A program made the translations under genes and the position numbers. This document shows, in pieces, positions 18,969 to 28,229 of a DNA stretch of 64,000 bases (the first letter of the stretch is position 1; the number at the start of each line of letters is the position of its first letter). Source of the DNA: Pseudomonas sp. GM48. GTDB lineage: Bacteria; Pseudomonadota; Gammaproteobacteria; Pseudomonadales; Pseudomonadaceae. Below the pieces are notes generated by a model, which saw only the letters and a list, made by a program, of their open reading frames with translations, was not told the DNA's origin and made no database searches. Location: the NCBI RefSeq assembly GCF_000282335.1, contig NZ_AKJM01000046.1:19633-83632 (forward strand). The letters run 5' to 3'.

Positions 18969-20366
18969 ATGCACGATCCCCACAGCGAGCGCATGAGTGG
19001 CAGCGAGACCCGCGCAGCAAGCGGTCTGGCCCTGGTGTTCGCCTTCCGTATGCTTGGCATGTTCATGGTGTTGCCGGTACTGGCGACCTATGGGATGGAT
19101 CTGGCCGGGGCTACGCCGGCGCTGATCGGCCTGGCGATTGGCGCTTATGGCCTGACGCAGGCGGTCTTCCAGATTCCGTTCGGTTTCATTTCCGACCGCA
19201 TCGGCCGTCGCCCGGTGATTTATCTGGGCTTGATCGTCTTTGCCCTCGGCAGTCTGCTGGCCGCCAATGCCGATTCGATCTGGGGCGTGATCGCCGGGCG
19301 AATCCTGCAGGGCGCCGGGGCGATTTCCGCGGCGGTCATGGCCTTGCTGTCCGACCTGACCCGCGAGCAGCACCGGACCAAGGCCATGGCCATGATCGGC
19401 ATGACCATCGGCCTGTCATTTGCGGTGGCCATGGTGGTCGGCCCGCTGCTGACCCGTGCCTTCGGACTGTCCGGGCTGTTCCTTGCCACGGGCGGCATGG
19501 CGCTGTTCGGCATCGTGATCGTGATGTTCATGGTGCCGCGCTCCACCGGCCCGTTGCAGCACCGCGAATCCGGTATCGCGCGCCAGGCGCTGATCCCGAC
19601 ACTCAAGCATCCGGACCTGCTGCGTCTGGACCTGGGCATTTTTGTGTTGCACGCGATGTTGATGTCCAGCTTCGTCGCCTTGCCGCTGGCGCTGGTCGAG
19701 AAAGCCGGGCTGCCCAAAGAGCAGCACTGGTGGGTGTACCTGACCGCGCTGCTGATTTCTTTCTTCGCCATGATCCCGTTCATTATCTATGGCGAGAAGA
19801 AACGCAAAATGAAACGAGTTTTACTCGGCGCCGTCGTGACGTTGATGCTCACTGAGCTATTCTTCTGGCAGTTCGGCGATAGCTTGCGGGCTCTGGTGAT
19901 CGGTACGGTGGTGTTCTTCACCGCATTCAATCTGCTGGAAGCTTCGTTGCCATCGCTGATCAGCAAGGTTTCACCGGCAGGCGGCAAGGGCACTGCGATG
20001 GGGGTTTATTCCACCAGCCAGTTCCTCGGCTCGGCACTGGGGGGAATCCTCGGTGGCTGGCTGTTCCAGCATGGCGGTCTGTCGGTTGTGTTCCTCGGAT
20101 GCGCCGGTCTGGCTGCCCTCTGGCTGGCCTTTGCTGTTACCATGCGCGAACCTCCCTACGTCACAAGCCTGCGCTTGCCGTTGTCGCCCGAGGCGATCCG
20201 CGAAGCGGGTCTGGTCGAGCGCCTGAAGGCGGTCGTAGGGGTAACAGATGCAGTCATCGTCGCAGATGAGGCGGCGATTTACATCAAACTGGACACCGAA
20301 CTATTGGATCGCACCACCCTTGAGTGCCTGGTGAACAACCCGGCCGGGGCAGCGTGCGTAGCCTAG
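18969..20366 (+). CDS. MFS exporter with C-terminal ferredoxin-like domain, YajR-like
   Basis: Twelve-helix major facilitator protein of 465 residues, drug:proton antiporter type. The motif-A loop is FGFISDRIGRRPVIYLGL after TM2. After the last helix, about 70 cytosolic residues (from about 395) include LVERLKAVVGVTDAVIVADE, resembling the small beta-alpha-beta YAM domain known from E. coli YajR. The substrate is unknown. It lies between uvrA and ssb as in P. aeruginosa, and its stop is 9 nt before the ssb ATG, so the two may be co-transcribed. Confidence 0.85.
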   Translation: MHDPHSERMSGSETRAASGLALVFAFRMLGMFMVLPVLATYGMDLAGATPALIGLAIGAYGLTQAVFQIPFGFISDRIGRRPVIYLGLIVFALGSLLAANADSIWGVIAGRILQGAGAISAAVMALLSDLTREQHRTKAMAMIGMTIGLSFAVAMVVGPLLTRAFGLSGLFLATGGMALFGIVIVMFMVPRSTGPLQHRESGIARQALIPTLKHPDLLRLDLGIFVLHAMLMSSFVALPLALVEKAGLPKEQHWWVYLTALLISFFAMIPFIIYGEKKRKMKRVLLGAVVTLMLTELFFWQFGDSLRALVIGTVVFFTAFNLLEASLPSLISKVSPAGGKGTAMGVYSTSQFLGSALGGILGGWLFQHGGLSVVFLGCAGLAALWLAFAVTMREPPYVTSLRLPLSPEAIREAGLVERLKAVVGVTDAVIVADEAAIYIKLDTELLDRTTLECLVNNPAGAACVA

Positions 20367-20375
20367 GAGAACGTT

Positions 20376-20894
20376 ATGGCCCGTGGGGTTAACAAAGTCA
20401 TATTGGTCGGCACTTGCGGCCAGGATCCCGAAGTTCGCTACTTGCCTAACGGTAATGCCGTGACCAACCTGAGTCTGGCGACCAGCGAACAGTGGACCGA
20501 CAAGCAAACCGGTCAGAAAGTCGAAAAGACCGAATGGCACCGTGTGTCGATGTTCGGCAAAGTGGCGGAAATCGCTGGCGAATACCTGCGTAAAGGTTCG
20601 CAGGTGTACATCGAAGGCAAGCTGCAGACCCGCGAGTGGGAAAAAGACGGTATCAAGCGTTACACCACCGAAATCGTGGTCGACATGCAAGGCACCATGC
20701 AACTGCTGGGCGGCCGTCCACAGGGCGACCAGCAGGGCCAGGGCGGCGGTAACAACTACCAGCAATCCGCTCCGCGCCAGCAGGCTCCGCGTCCACAGCA
20801 ATCGGCACCGCAGCAATCGCGCCCGGCGCCACAGCAGGCTGCTCCTCAGCCGGCTCCGGATTTCGACAGCTTTGATGACGATATTCCGTTCTAA
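20376..20894 (+). CDS. ssb: Single-stranded DNA-binding protein
   Basis: Coats single-stranded DNA in replication and repair and recruits partners by its C-terminal tip. The 172 residues start [20 protein letters not shown], with the OB fold to about residue 110, a flexible glutamine- and proline-rich linker, and the conserved acidic tip [11 protein letters not shown]. An AGGAGAA site precedes the ATG. It lies 9 nt downstream of the MFS gene and near uvrA. Confidence 0.97.
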   Translation: MARGVNKVILVGTCGQDPEVRYLPNGNAVTNLSLATSEQWTDKQTGQKVEKTEWHRVSMFGKVAEIAGEYLRKGSQVYIEGKLQTREWEKDGIKRYTTEIVVDMQGTMQLLGGRPQGDQQGQGGGNNYQQSAPRQQAPRPQQSAPQQSRPAPQQAAPQPAPDFDSFDDDIPF

Positions 20895-20939
20895 AGCAGC
20901 TGCTAGCCTCAAGCTACAAGCAGCAAGCTGACAAAACAA

Positions 20940-20972
20940 AACCCGCACTTCGGTCTGAAGTGCGGGTTTTTT
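20940..20972 (+). terminator. Rho-independent terminator after ssb
   Basis: CCCGCACTTC (20942-20951) pairs with GAAGTGCGGG (20957-20966) around GGTCT, followed by six T. Flanking A and T runs let it also act for the convergent gene at 20999. Just before it, 20898-20930 is rich in AGCTG/CAAGC words that look like a remnant of another Pseudomonas intergenic repeat. Confidence 0.9.
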
Positions 20973-20998
20973 ATGGGCGGTGAGATTTAGTTGCAGAC

Positions 20999-21547
20999 TC
21001 AGGCCGCGATGAACTCGTCGGTCGAGACCACGCTGGCATACGCAAACGCCAGGGCTGCCATGAACGCCGCATGAACCTGCGCCGCCGGAACCGTCACGCC
21101 ATTGAATTCCAGGTCACGGGTCGCGCAGGCATCGTGGATCACGGTGACCTTATAGCCAAAATCCGCCGCCGCACGGGTGATGCCATCGATGCACATGTGG
21201 CTCATGCTGCCCACGATCACCAGCTCCTTGATGTCTTGCTCGTCGAGGATCGATTTCAGCCCGGTTTCGCGAAATGAATTGACGAAGTGCTTGAGCACCA
21301 CCGGTTCGTCGGCGCGGTTGAGGACTTTGGGGTGCAGCTTGGCGCCTTCGGAGTTCGGGGTAAAAAACGGTGCCTCTTCGGAGGTGAATTCGTGGCGGAT
21401 GTGCACCACTGGATCCCCCGCGTCGCGGAAGGCCTTGATCAGGCGTGCGGCGTTGTCGGCGGCCGCGTCGGCGCCAACCAGCGGCCACTTGCCTTGGGGG
21501 AAGTAGTCATTCTGGATATCGACTACGATGAGCGCTTGCCTGGCCAT
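20999..21547 (-). CDS. Isochorismatase-family cysteine hydrolase
   Basis: A 182-residue Rossmann-like hydrolase. The start at 21547 gives MARQALIVVDIQNDYF, with the catalytic aspartate in VVDIQNDY. The catalytic cysteine is in VGSMSHMCIDGITRAAADFG, and ATRDLEFNG follows in the usual place. The frame is open far upstream, but that part runs antisense to the next gene. The family includes nicotinamidases and various amidohydrolases; the substrate cannot be told. It is divergent from a GlxA-type regulator 102 nt away, which may control it. Confidence 0.85.
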   Translation of the reverse strand: MARQALIVVDIQNDYFPQGKWPLVGADAAADNAARLIKAFRDAGDPVVHIRHEFTSEEAPFFTPNSEGAKLHPKVLNRADEPVVLKHFVNSFRETGLKSILDEQDIKELVIVGSMSHMCIDGITRAAADFGYKVTVIHDACATRDLEFNGVTVPAAQVHAAFMAALAFAYASVVSTDEFIAA

Positions 21548-21649
21548 GACTGTTTCCTCGAAGTGTGTGTTGGCTGTGGAATGAAGTATTGGCTCTGGCA
21601 GGCGATCCGGGGATTGGCCGCACCGACAATAGAAGGGGGAAAACTGACA

Positions 21650-22717
21650 ATGGACGCAGAAAGGGCAATCGCCGAACTGGGGGTGTTGATCTATCCCGGC
21701 GCGCAGATGGCGGCGGTGCATGGGTTGACGGATTTGTTCGGGGTGGCGAACCGGATCGCCGCCGAACATCAGTCTGCGCAGTTGCCGCTGCTGCGGGTCA
21801 GCCATTGGCAGGTCGAAGGCGATCAGGCGCCGGTTCGGGTCTTCGACAGCCATCCCGGCCCGGACCGTGCGCTGGTGGCCGTGTTGATTCCGCCGTCGAT
21901 CACCGGTTTTTCCGAGGACAAGGCGCCACAGGGATTGATCCACTGGTTGCGTCAGCAACATGCCAGTGGCGCGACGCTGGGCGGGGTTTGCGTGGGGTCT
22001 ATCCTGTTGGCCGAAAGCGGTCTGCTCGATGGTCGCAGCGCCACCACCCATTGGACCTCGGCCAAAGCCTTCGCCGAACGTTATCCGGCGATCCGGCTCA
22101 AGGCCGATACGCCGATTGTCGATGACGGCGACCTGATTACCACCGCCGGGCTGATGGCCTGGTCGGAACTGGGTCTGCGCCTGGTCAACCGGCTGCTGGG
22201 GCCGAGCATCGCCACCAATACCGCACGTTTTCTGGTGGTGGAGCACAGCGACAGCGCCAGCGAGTGCGGCAGCAACTTCGCGCCGATCCTCAGCCACGGC
22301 GATGCCCAGATCCTCAAGGTGCAACACTGGCTGCAAAGCACCGGGGCAACCGATGTGTCGCAGGCGGCGATGGCCGAAAAGGCAGGGCTGGAAGAGCGCA
22401 CCTTCCTGCGCCGCTTCCGCGCAGCCACCGGGCTCAAACCCACCGAATACTGCCAGCATCTGCGAGTCGGCAAGGCCCGGGAAATGCTCGAATTCACCAA
22501 CGGCACCATCGACCACATTGCCTGGACGGTGGGTTATCAGGACCCCGGCGCGTTTCGCGCGACGTTCAGGAAAATCACCGGGCTGGCGCCGAGTGATTAT
22601 CGGACGCGGTTCGGAGGTGACGCCGGGTGCCGCGGTCACGATAGGCCCATCACCACAAATCTTCTGTGGGAGCGGGCTTGCTCGCGAAGACAGAGTGTCA
22701 TTCAGCGCAAATGTTGA
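21650..22717 (+). CDS. GlxA-family transcriptional regulator (DJ-1/PfpI plus AraC domains)
   Basis: The start at 21650 has an AGAAGGGGGA ribosome site. The N-terminal DJ-1/PfpI-like amidotransferase-fold domain covers about residues 8-190 (ELGVLIYPGAQMAAVHGLTD; GGVCVGSILLAESGLL with a cysteine at the usual nucleophile-elbow position). An AraC-type double helix-turn-helix covers about 225-325 (EERTFLRRFRAATGLKPTEY; VGYQDPGAFRATFRKITGLA). It probably regulates the divergent cysteine hydrolase. The last residues (about 339-355) are read from a palindromic repeat, so the frame ends 355 residues in, past the normal end near DYRTRF. Confidence 0.88.
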   Translation: MDAERAIAELGVLIYPGAQMAAVHGLTDLFGVANRIAAEHQSAQLPLLRVSHWQVEGDQAPVRVFDSHPGPDRALVAVLIPPSITGFSEDKAPQGLIHWLRQQHASGATLGGVCVGSILLAESGLLDGRSATTHWTSAKAFAERYPAIRLKADTPIVDDGDLITTAGLMAWSELGLRLVNRLLGPSIATNTARFLVVEHSDSASECGSNFAPILSHGDAQILKVQHWLQSTGATDVSQAAMAEKAGLEERTFLRRFRAATGLKPTEYCQHLRVGKAREMLEFTNGTIDHIAWTVGYQDPGAFRATFRKITGLAPSDYRTRFGGDAGCRGHDRPITTNLLWERACSRRQSVIQRKC

Positions 22718-22755
22718 CTGAAAGTCCGCCTTCGCGAGCAAGCCCGCTCCCACAT
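22664..22755. repeat. Type 1 repeat pair (REPIN-like)
   Basis: Left copy CTGTGGGAGCGGGCTTGCTC and onward (22664-22689); inverted copy 22729-22755. The left copy lies inside the 3' end of the GlxA-type gene. The remaining DNA to 22946 has no gene. Confidence 0.9.
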
Positions 22756-22946
22756 TGATTCTGTGCCAGTCTGGAGTCGTGCAAAATGCCGGCATATCAA
22801 AGGGCATCGTGCAGAATAAAACAGGCCTCATGCCATCATGTTTTACCCAATCGGTTGATTTGAAAGGTATTTCCCGGCACCGCGCCTTGGCCTGATCTCT
22901 GCACCCCCTCAGCTACATTCATCAAGCGTCGATTGAAGGGGGATGC

Positions 22947-24056
22947 ATGACCCCGACGAACTGCAAGAAACTGGTGGTCGCCCATTCGGTGCTCGCCGAC
23001 GCGCCGCTGCATGAAGTCGAAACCAACCGTGCGCTGGCCCGTTGGCTGGCGCAGATTTTGCGGCTCAAGTACGGCGGCAGCTACGACCCGCAGCTGCACG
23101 ACGGACGGGACCTCTATCTGTTGCCGACCCAGACTCTGGTGGGCGCTGCGGCTGCCCGGCAACTGGGGGTCAAGGGGCCGGAGGATTTGTGGGGCGGTTA
23201 TGTCGACCACGACTTCATCTGCACCAAAGCCATCAGTCACGGCTTGTTGAACCGCCATGCCCATGCACCACCAGGCTGGGCGCCGTTGTTTTCCGAGCGG
23301 GTGCGCAGCGTAGTGCTCGACGGCCTCAGCGTGTTTTCCCTGAAGGATGCACGGCCGGCGGCAGAACATTTGTTGTACGCCGGGCCGATCCGCCTGAAGC
23401 CGATTCATGCCTGCGCCGGACGTGGTCAGGAAGTGATCAACAGCCTCGACCGGTTCGACGAGATGCTTGCCAGGCCTGACGCCAAAAAACTGTTCAGCGA
23501 AGGCGTGGTGCTCGAACAGGATCTGGGCCAAGTGATCACCCACAGCGTTGGCCAGAGTTTTATCGGCAACAAGGTACTCAGTTACTGCGGTGATCAATAC
23601 CTGACCGAGGACGCTCAGGGTGAACAGGTGTATGGCGGGTCCAACCTGCTGGTGGTGCCGGGTGGCTATGACCAATTACTGATGCTGGATCTGCCGGAAG
23701 ACGTGCGCCTGGCGATTCATCAGGCACAGGTTTTCGACAAGGCGGCGGATGAAGCCTATCCGGGTTTTTATGCCTCGCGGCGCAACTACGACATCGCCCA
23801 GGGTATTGGCAGCGACGGCCAGCGGCGCAGTGGCGTGCTCGAACAGTCCTGGCGCATGGGCGGTGCCAGTAGCGCCGAGGTGGCGGCCTTGCAGAGCTTC
23901 GTCGACGATCCGGGAGTACGCGCGATTCGTGTGTCGTCGGTGGAGTCCTACATCGATCGGCCGCTGCCGGCAGACGCCATCGAGGTGTACCGCGGGCCGG
24001 CGCAGAACAATGACTTTCTCCTCAAGTACGTGACGGTTGAATCCTATGACGGCTAG
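22947..24056 (+). CDS. DUF3182 family protein
   Basis: A 369-residue soluble protein without signal peptide or membrane segments, recognised as the Pseudomonas DUF3182 family. A GAAGGGGG site precedes the ATG. Residues about 145-160 (IRLKPIHACAGRGQEVI) and 195-202 (VVLEQDL) recall nucleotide-binding strands of ATP-grasp enzymes, but this is only a suggestion. Its 3' end overlaps the following hydrolase start by 11 nt, so the two form an operon, convergent with the ybhN-clsB-ybhP genes. Function unknown. Confidence 0.75.
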   Translation: MTPTNCKKLVVAHSVLADAPLHEVETNRALARWLAQILRLKYGGSYDPQLHDGRDLYLLPTQTLVGAAAARQLGVKGPEDLWGGYVDHDFICTKAISHGLLNRHAHAPPGWAPLFSERVRSVVLDGLSVFSLKDARPAAEHLLYAGPIRLKPIHACAGRGQEVINSLDRFDEMLARPDAKKLFSEGVVLEQDLGQVITHSVGQSFIGNKVLSYCGDQYLTEDAQGEQVYGGSNLLVVPGGYDQLLMLDLPEDVRLAIHQAQVFDKAADEAYPGFYASRRNYDIAQGIGSDGQRRSGVLEQSWRMGGASSAEVAALQSFVDDPGVRAIRVSSVESYIDRPLPADAIEVYRGPAQNNDFLLKYVTVESYDG

Positions 24057-24813
24057 AAGCGAATCCATTCAAATCGACATAGACAATGAACAGATGAGCG
24101 GGACTTTTCTGAGTCCCAAATCGAAGGTCCCCGGCGTGCTCTTCGTGCACGGCTGGGGCGGTAGTCAGGAACGGGATCTGGAACGCGCCAAAGGTATCGC
24201 CGGGTTGGGCTGTGTGTGCCTGACCTTCGACCTGCGCGGGCACACCGGCGGCACCGGTGGCACCGGCATTCCATTGTCCCGGGTGACCCGGGAAGACAAT
24301 TTGCGTGACTTGCTGGCGGCCTATGACCGTTTACTCGCGCACCCGGCCCTCGATACTTCGGCGATTGCCGTGGTCGGCACCAGTTACGGCGGTTATCTGG
24401 CCGCGATTCTGACCTCGCTCAGGCCCGTTCGCTGGCTGGCGCTGCGGGTGCCGGCGCTGTATCGCGACGAGCAATGGCACACGCCGAAACGCGATCTGGA
24501 CAAGCTGGATCTGCGCGATTACCGAAGCACCCTGGTGTGCGTCGACAGCAATCGTGCCTTGCATGCCTGTTCGCTGTTCACCGGGGATGTGCTGTTGGTG
24601 CAGTCGGAGACCGACGACCACGTCCCCCACGCGACGATCATGAGTTACCGCGCGGCGTGCCGGCAGACTCACTCGCTGACCCACCGCATCATCGACGGTG
24701 CCGACCATGCCTTGAGCGACACGGTTTCACAGCAAGCTTACACCTCGATCCTGGTGGGCTGGATTACCGAGATGGTGGTGGGGGAGCGGTTGAGCATTAT
24801 TCAATCGTCCTGA
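24046..24813 (+). CDS. Alpha/beta hydrolase
   Basis: A 255-residue serine hydrolase. The oxyanion region is VLFVHGWGGSQERD, the nucleophile elbow VVGTSYGGYLA has Ser113, the acid is probably in SETDDHVPH, and the histidine in DGADHALSD. No signal peptide. ATG at 24046 lies inside the end of the DUF3182 gene (11-nt overlap); a TTG at 24037 is also in frame but less likely. The pairing with DUF3182 suggests a joint cytosolic function; the substrate is unknown. Confidence 0.85.
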   Translation: MTARSESIQIDIDNEQMSGTFLSPKSKVPGVLFVHGWGGSQERDLERAKGIAGLGCVCLTFDLRGHTGGTGGTGIPLSRVTREDNLRDLLAAYDRLLAHPALDTSAIAVVGTSYGGYLAAILTSLRPVRWLALRVPALYRDEQWHTPKRDLDKLDLRDYRSTLVCVDSNRALHACSLFTGDVLLVQSETDDHVPHATIMSYRAACRQTHSLTHRIIDGADHALSDTVSQQAYTSILVGWITEMVVGERLSIIQSS

Positions 24814-24835
24814 GATTTGCGCTGTGCTTGCGGAC

Positions 24836-24929
24836 GCCTTCGCGGGCAAGCCCGCTCCCACAATGTCTGCAAGTGTTCACAAAGAATGTGTTCATCACCG
24901 ATCAACTGTGGGAGCGGGCTTGCTCGCGA
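24836..24929. repeat. Type 1 repeat pair between convergent genes
   Basis: Inverted copy with GCCTTCGCGGGCAAGCCCGC (24836-24862), then direct copy CTGTGGGAGCGGGCTTGCTC (24906-24929). It fills most of the gap between the hydrolase and ybhN genes, where it may also act as a transcript end. Confidence 0.9.
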
Positions 24930-24953
24930 TGGCGGTCCTGGAAGCACTACAAA

Positions 24954-25940
24954 TTATTTGGGTTTCTTCGCAATCCGTAACGACTTGGCCTTGGCTTCCA
25001 CCAGCAGGTACATCACCAGGGCAATCAACAACGGCAGGATGAAATAAATCGCCCGATAGGCCAGCAAGCCCGCCACCAGGCTGCCCCGCGAAAACTCGTG
25101 TTGCAGCAGCGCCACGAACACCGCCTCGAGCACGCCGAGCCCGGCCGGGATGTGCGTGATGACTCCGGCGATGGCGCTGATCAACAACACCCCCAGCACC
25201 AGTGGATAGTCGAGCTTGCCCGGCAGCAACATGAAAATCACCGCCGCCATCAGCGACCAGTTCAGGGCCCCGAGCGCCAGTTGCAGCACCGCCATGCGCA
25301 ACGACGGCAGGTCAATCTCCATGCCGCGAATCGCCCATTCCCGACGCTTGGCAAACCGGCACGCCGCCAGGTACCCGGCGCTCAGCAGCAATAACAAGAC
25401 CCCCACGCCTTGTAGCGCGCTACTGCTGAGTTTCCAGCCCGGCGGCATGCGCACCAGCCCGCTGCTGAACACGGCGCCGGCAATCACCATGTAGCCGAAC
25501 CAGTTGGTCGCCAGGCTCAGGCCAAGGATTTTCGCAATATTGCTCTTGCTGACCCCGAGCCGTGAATACAACCGGTAGCGCATGGCGATGCCGCCGACCC
25601 AGGCACTCAGGTTCAGGTTGAAGGCGTAGCTGATGATTCCCACGGGCAGGATCTGTTTCCACGTCAGGTTCTGACGGATGTAGGTGCGGCCGATCAGGTC
25701 GAAGCAGGCGTACACCAGAAAACTCACCAGGGTCAGCCCCGACGCGATGATCAGCGTGCGTACCTTGAAGTCGGCCAGGTTATCGAACACTTCGTCCCAC
25801 TCGATGCGCTGGGCGAGCATTGTGAACAGCACGATCAGCATCAGGAAAAACAGCATCGTCAGCGGTCGTTTCCAGCGGCTCCAGTGGGACTTGCCCGAAT
25901 GTTTGGCGGGGGCCGGCGCGTGGGTCTCAGCGCGGTTCAT
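24954..25940 (-). CDS. ybhN: YbhN-like membrane protein, lysylphosphatidylglycerol synthase flippase-domain family
   Basis: An integral membrane protein of 328 residues with about eight hydrophobic segments, of the family related to the flippase part of MprF (UPF0104). The aminoacyl-transferase domain of MprF is absent. It is the third gene of a compact operon (endonuclease-like gene, clsB, ybhN) corresponding to E. coli ybhP-ybhO-ybhN; the start overlaps clsB by 14 nt. A role in phospholipid movement is inferred from family and context. Confidence 0.82.
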   Translation of the reverse strand: MNRAETHAPAPAKHSGKSHWSRWKRPLTMLFFLMLIVLFTMLAQRIEWDEVFDNLADFKVRTLIIASGLTLVSFLVYACFDLIGRTYIRQNLTWKQILPVGIISYAFNLNLSAWVGGIAMRYRLYSRLGVSKSNIAKILGLSLATNWFGYMVIAGAVFSSGLVRMPPGWKLSSSALQGVGVLLLLLSAGYLAACRFAKRREWAIRGMEIDLPSLRMAVLQLALGALNWSLMAAVIFMLLPGKLDYPLVLGVLLISAIAGVITHIPAGLGVLEAVFVALLQHEFSRGSLVAGLLAYRAIYFILPLLIALVMYLLVEAKAKSLRIAKKPK

Positions 25941-27219
25941 GGTCAGCGCTCCCGGTTGGAGGAGGGAAGGGTTTCAGGCGAGGTTTATGCGCGGGCAACC
26001 AACCGGCCCACGCCGGGAAATGCCGCAGGAAGTGAAACACCAGAAAACCAATGGTCATGTGCCAGACACGCCCGCGTGGCGCGATGTCGGGAGACATGAC
26101 CTTGCAGTGGTTATCGCTGAGGTCTTCCAGGCGATCGAACAGATGACGATTGAAGTTGCGGTCGCGGATCAGCACGTTGGCTTCCAGATTCATCGACAGG
26201 CTCAACGGGTCGAGGTTGCTCGAGCCGACGGTGCTCCAGTCTTCGTCCACCAACGCGACCTTGCCGTGCAGCGGGCGGTCGCAATATTCGTAGATCTTCA
26301 CGCCGGACTTGAGCAAGTAATCGTAGGTCATGCGCGCTGCGAGCCTGGCCACCAGCATGTCTGGCTGGCCCTGCAGGATCAGCCGCACATCCACGCCCCG
26401 GCGCGCGGCGTTGCGGATCTCGCGCAGCAAGCGGAAACCGGGAAAGAAGTAGGCGTTGGCGATCACCACTCGCCGCTGTGCCTGACGCAGCACCTGGCGA
26501 TAAACCTCTTCGATGTCGCTCGGGTGTTCCCCGTTGTCGCGGTACACCAGCCGCACCTGGCCATCATGATCGTTGAGGGCCAGTTCCGAACGCCGCACCC
26601 GGCGCCGCTGCCACCAGTATTTGGCCCGCACCGGGCGACCGCATTGCAGCAGGGCGAAGTGATGGATGTCGGCCACGGCCGGGCCTTGCACTTCCACCGA
26701 ATAATCCTGCTTGGCCTCGGGGCCGAAATCGGCCAGGTGATCGGCGGAAAAATTGATCCCGCCGATGAAGGCAATGGTGCCGTCCACCACCACAATCTTG
26801 CGGTGCAGGCGCCGGAACCAGTTGGTGCGGATGCCCAGGCGTTTCGGTGCCGGGTCAAACATTTGCAGATGGACGCCCGCTGCGGTCAGGTCGGTGAGGA
26901 ACCCGGTACTCAGTTCACCGCAGCCAAAGCCGTCGAGGCTGACGGTGGTGCGCACGCCACGCCGAGCGGCTTCGATCAGGATCTGTTGCAGCTCATTGCC
27001 GACCTTGTCCTCGAACAGGATGAAGGTTTCCAGCAGGATTTCACTTTGCGCCCGGCGCAGAGCTTCAAACACCCGGGGAAAATACGCTTCGCCATTTTCC
27101 AGCAACTCGACGCGGTTACTGCCTTGCCAGCCGTATTCGACATCGACCGCTATCGGCTCGCGGTTGGGCGGAGCGGGGATGTGTTCCAGCGTGGTTTTTT
27201 CCATCGACTGGCTGCTCAT
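25927..27219 (-). CDS. clsB: Cardiolipin synthase B, phospholipase D family
   Basis: Makes cardiolipin or phosphatidylglycerol-type lipids by transphosphatidylation. The 430-residue protein has two HKD catalytic motifs: HRKIVVVD (H139, K141, D146) with GGINF after it, and HGKVALVD (H318, K320, D325) with GSSNLD after it. There is no N-terminal pair of membrane helices, unlike ClsA, which fits ClsB (YbhO). It overlaps the upstream ybhP-like gene by 4 nt and ybhN by 14 nt. Confidence 0.9.
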   Translation of the reverse strand: MSSQSMEKTTLEHIPAPPNREPIAVDVEYGWQGSNRVELLENGEAYFPRVFEALRRAQSEILLETFILFEDKVGNELQQILIEAARRGVRTTVSLDGFGCGELSTGFLTDLTAAGVHLQMFDPAPKRLGIRTNWFRRLHRKIVVVDGTIAFIGGINFSADHLADFGPEAKQDYSVEVQGPAVADIHHFALLQCGRPVRAKYWWQRRRVRRSELALNDHDGQVRLVYRDNGEHPSDIEEVYRQVLRQAQRRVVIANAYFFPGFRLLREIRNAARRGVDVRLILQGQPDMLVARLAARMTYDYLLKSGVKIYEYCDRPLHGKVALVDEDWSTVGSSNLDPLSLSMNLEANVLIRDRNFNRHLFDRLEDLSDNHCKVMSPDIAPRGRVWHMTIGFLVFHFLRHFPAWAGWLPAHKPRLKPFPPPTGSADHEPR

Positions 27220-28028
27220 AGCTCGATCTCCACCGACAGCGGTGCGTGGTCGGAAAGGTGCGACCAGGGCCGGATTGTCAGCACGCGTGGATGGCTGGCC
27301 TTGAGGTTGCGTACGTAAATGCGGTCCAGGCGCAATACCGGCAAGCGCGCCGGGAAACTGCGCGCCGGTTTGCCATGGTGCGCGGCGAAGACTTCACGCA
27401 GACCGCTGGGCTTGAGCAGCGCATCGGCGCGCTGGCGCCAGTCGTTGAAGTCTCCGGCGACGATGACCGGGGCGTCGCCGGGCAGGGAGTCCAGGCGCTG
27501 GGCGAGCAATTTCAGTTGTGCCGTGCGGTGGGTTTCGCGCAGCCCCAGGTGCACGCAAATGGCATGTACCTCCTGGCCGTCGCCGGGCAAGCGCAACACA
27601 CAATGCAACAGCCCGCGGTTCTCGTGCCCGCTGATGGACACGTCGAGGTTGTCGTGGCGGATAATCTGGAATTTCGACAACAGCGCATTGCCGTGATCGC
27701 CCGCCGGATACACCGCATTGCGTCCATAGGCGAACTGTGGCCACAGGGTGTCGGCGAGGAACTCGTATTGCGGCATCGTCGGCCAGTTGGTGTAGCGTTT
27801 GGGGTGCTGCTCGTGGGTGCCGTGGACCTCCTGCAAAAACACCACGTCGGCAGACACGCTGCGCACCGCTTCACGCAGTTCCGGCAGGATGAAACGCCGG
27901 TTGAGCGCGGTGAAACCTTTATGGGTGTTGACCGTCAGCACCGTGAAACGACAAGTGACGGACGGACCCTGTACCTGCGTGTCGGTTGCGTTTGAGTGTG
28001 CGGGAATACCGGTGTGATTCGCTGTCAT
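27216..28028 (-). CDS. ybhP: Endonuclease/exonuclease/phosphatase-family protein, YbhP-like
   Basis: A 270-residue protein of the EEP superfamily of metal-dependent phosphoesterases. Motifs include the metal-binding glutamate in [26 protein letters not shown] and the C-terminal [12 protein letters not shown]. No signal peptide. It starts the ybhP-clsB-ybhN operon (ATGA overlap with clsB). In this setting the substrate may be a phospholipid or a related phosphodiester rather than nucleic acid; this is inference. Confidence 0.85.
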   Translation of the reverse strand: MTANHTGIPAHSNATDTQVQGPSVTCRFTVLTVNTHKGFTALNRRFILPELREAVRSVSADVVFLQEVHGTHEQHPKRYTNWPTMPQYEFLADTLWPQFAYGRNAVYPAGDHGNALLSKFQIIRHDNLDVSISGHENRGLLHCVLRLPGDGQEVHAICVHLGLRETHRTAQLKLLAQRLDSLPGDAPVIVAGDFNDWRQRADALLKPSGLREVFAAHHGKPARSFPARLPVLRLDRIYVRNLKASHPRVLTIRPWSHLSDHAPLSVEIEL

Positions 28029-28133
28029 GTCACCTGCCGCCTGACTGCACCTGTTTTTGGATGACTCTGGGGCAGTGGCGAAAGTTTCGATGGGGCTACG
28101 GACGGTACCCGACTTGAACTCACATCCATCCAG

Positions 28134-28222
28134 TGTGGGAGCGGGCTTGCTCGCGAAGGCGTCGGCACACTCAACAATGAGGTGACTGACACACCGCTTT
28201 CGCGAGCAAGCCCGCTCCCACA
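28134..28222. repeat. Type 1 repeat pair between tandem minus-strand genes
   Basis: Direct copy GTGTGGGAGCGGGCTTGCTC (28134-28157) and inverted copy with TTTCGCGAGCAAGCCCGCTC (28198-28222). It lies upstream of ybhP and 8 nt from the stop of the MFS gene. Confidence 0.9.
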
Positions 28223-28229
28223 GGGTTTA

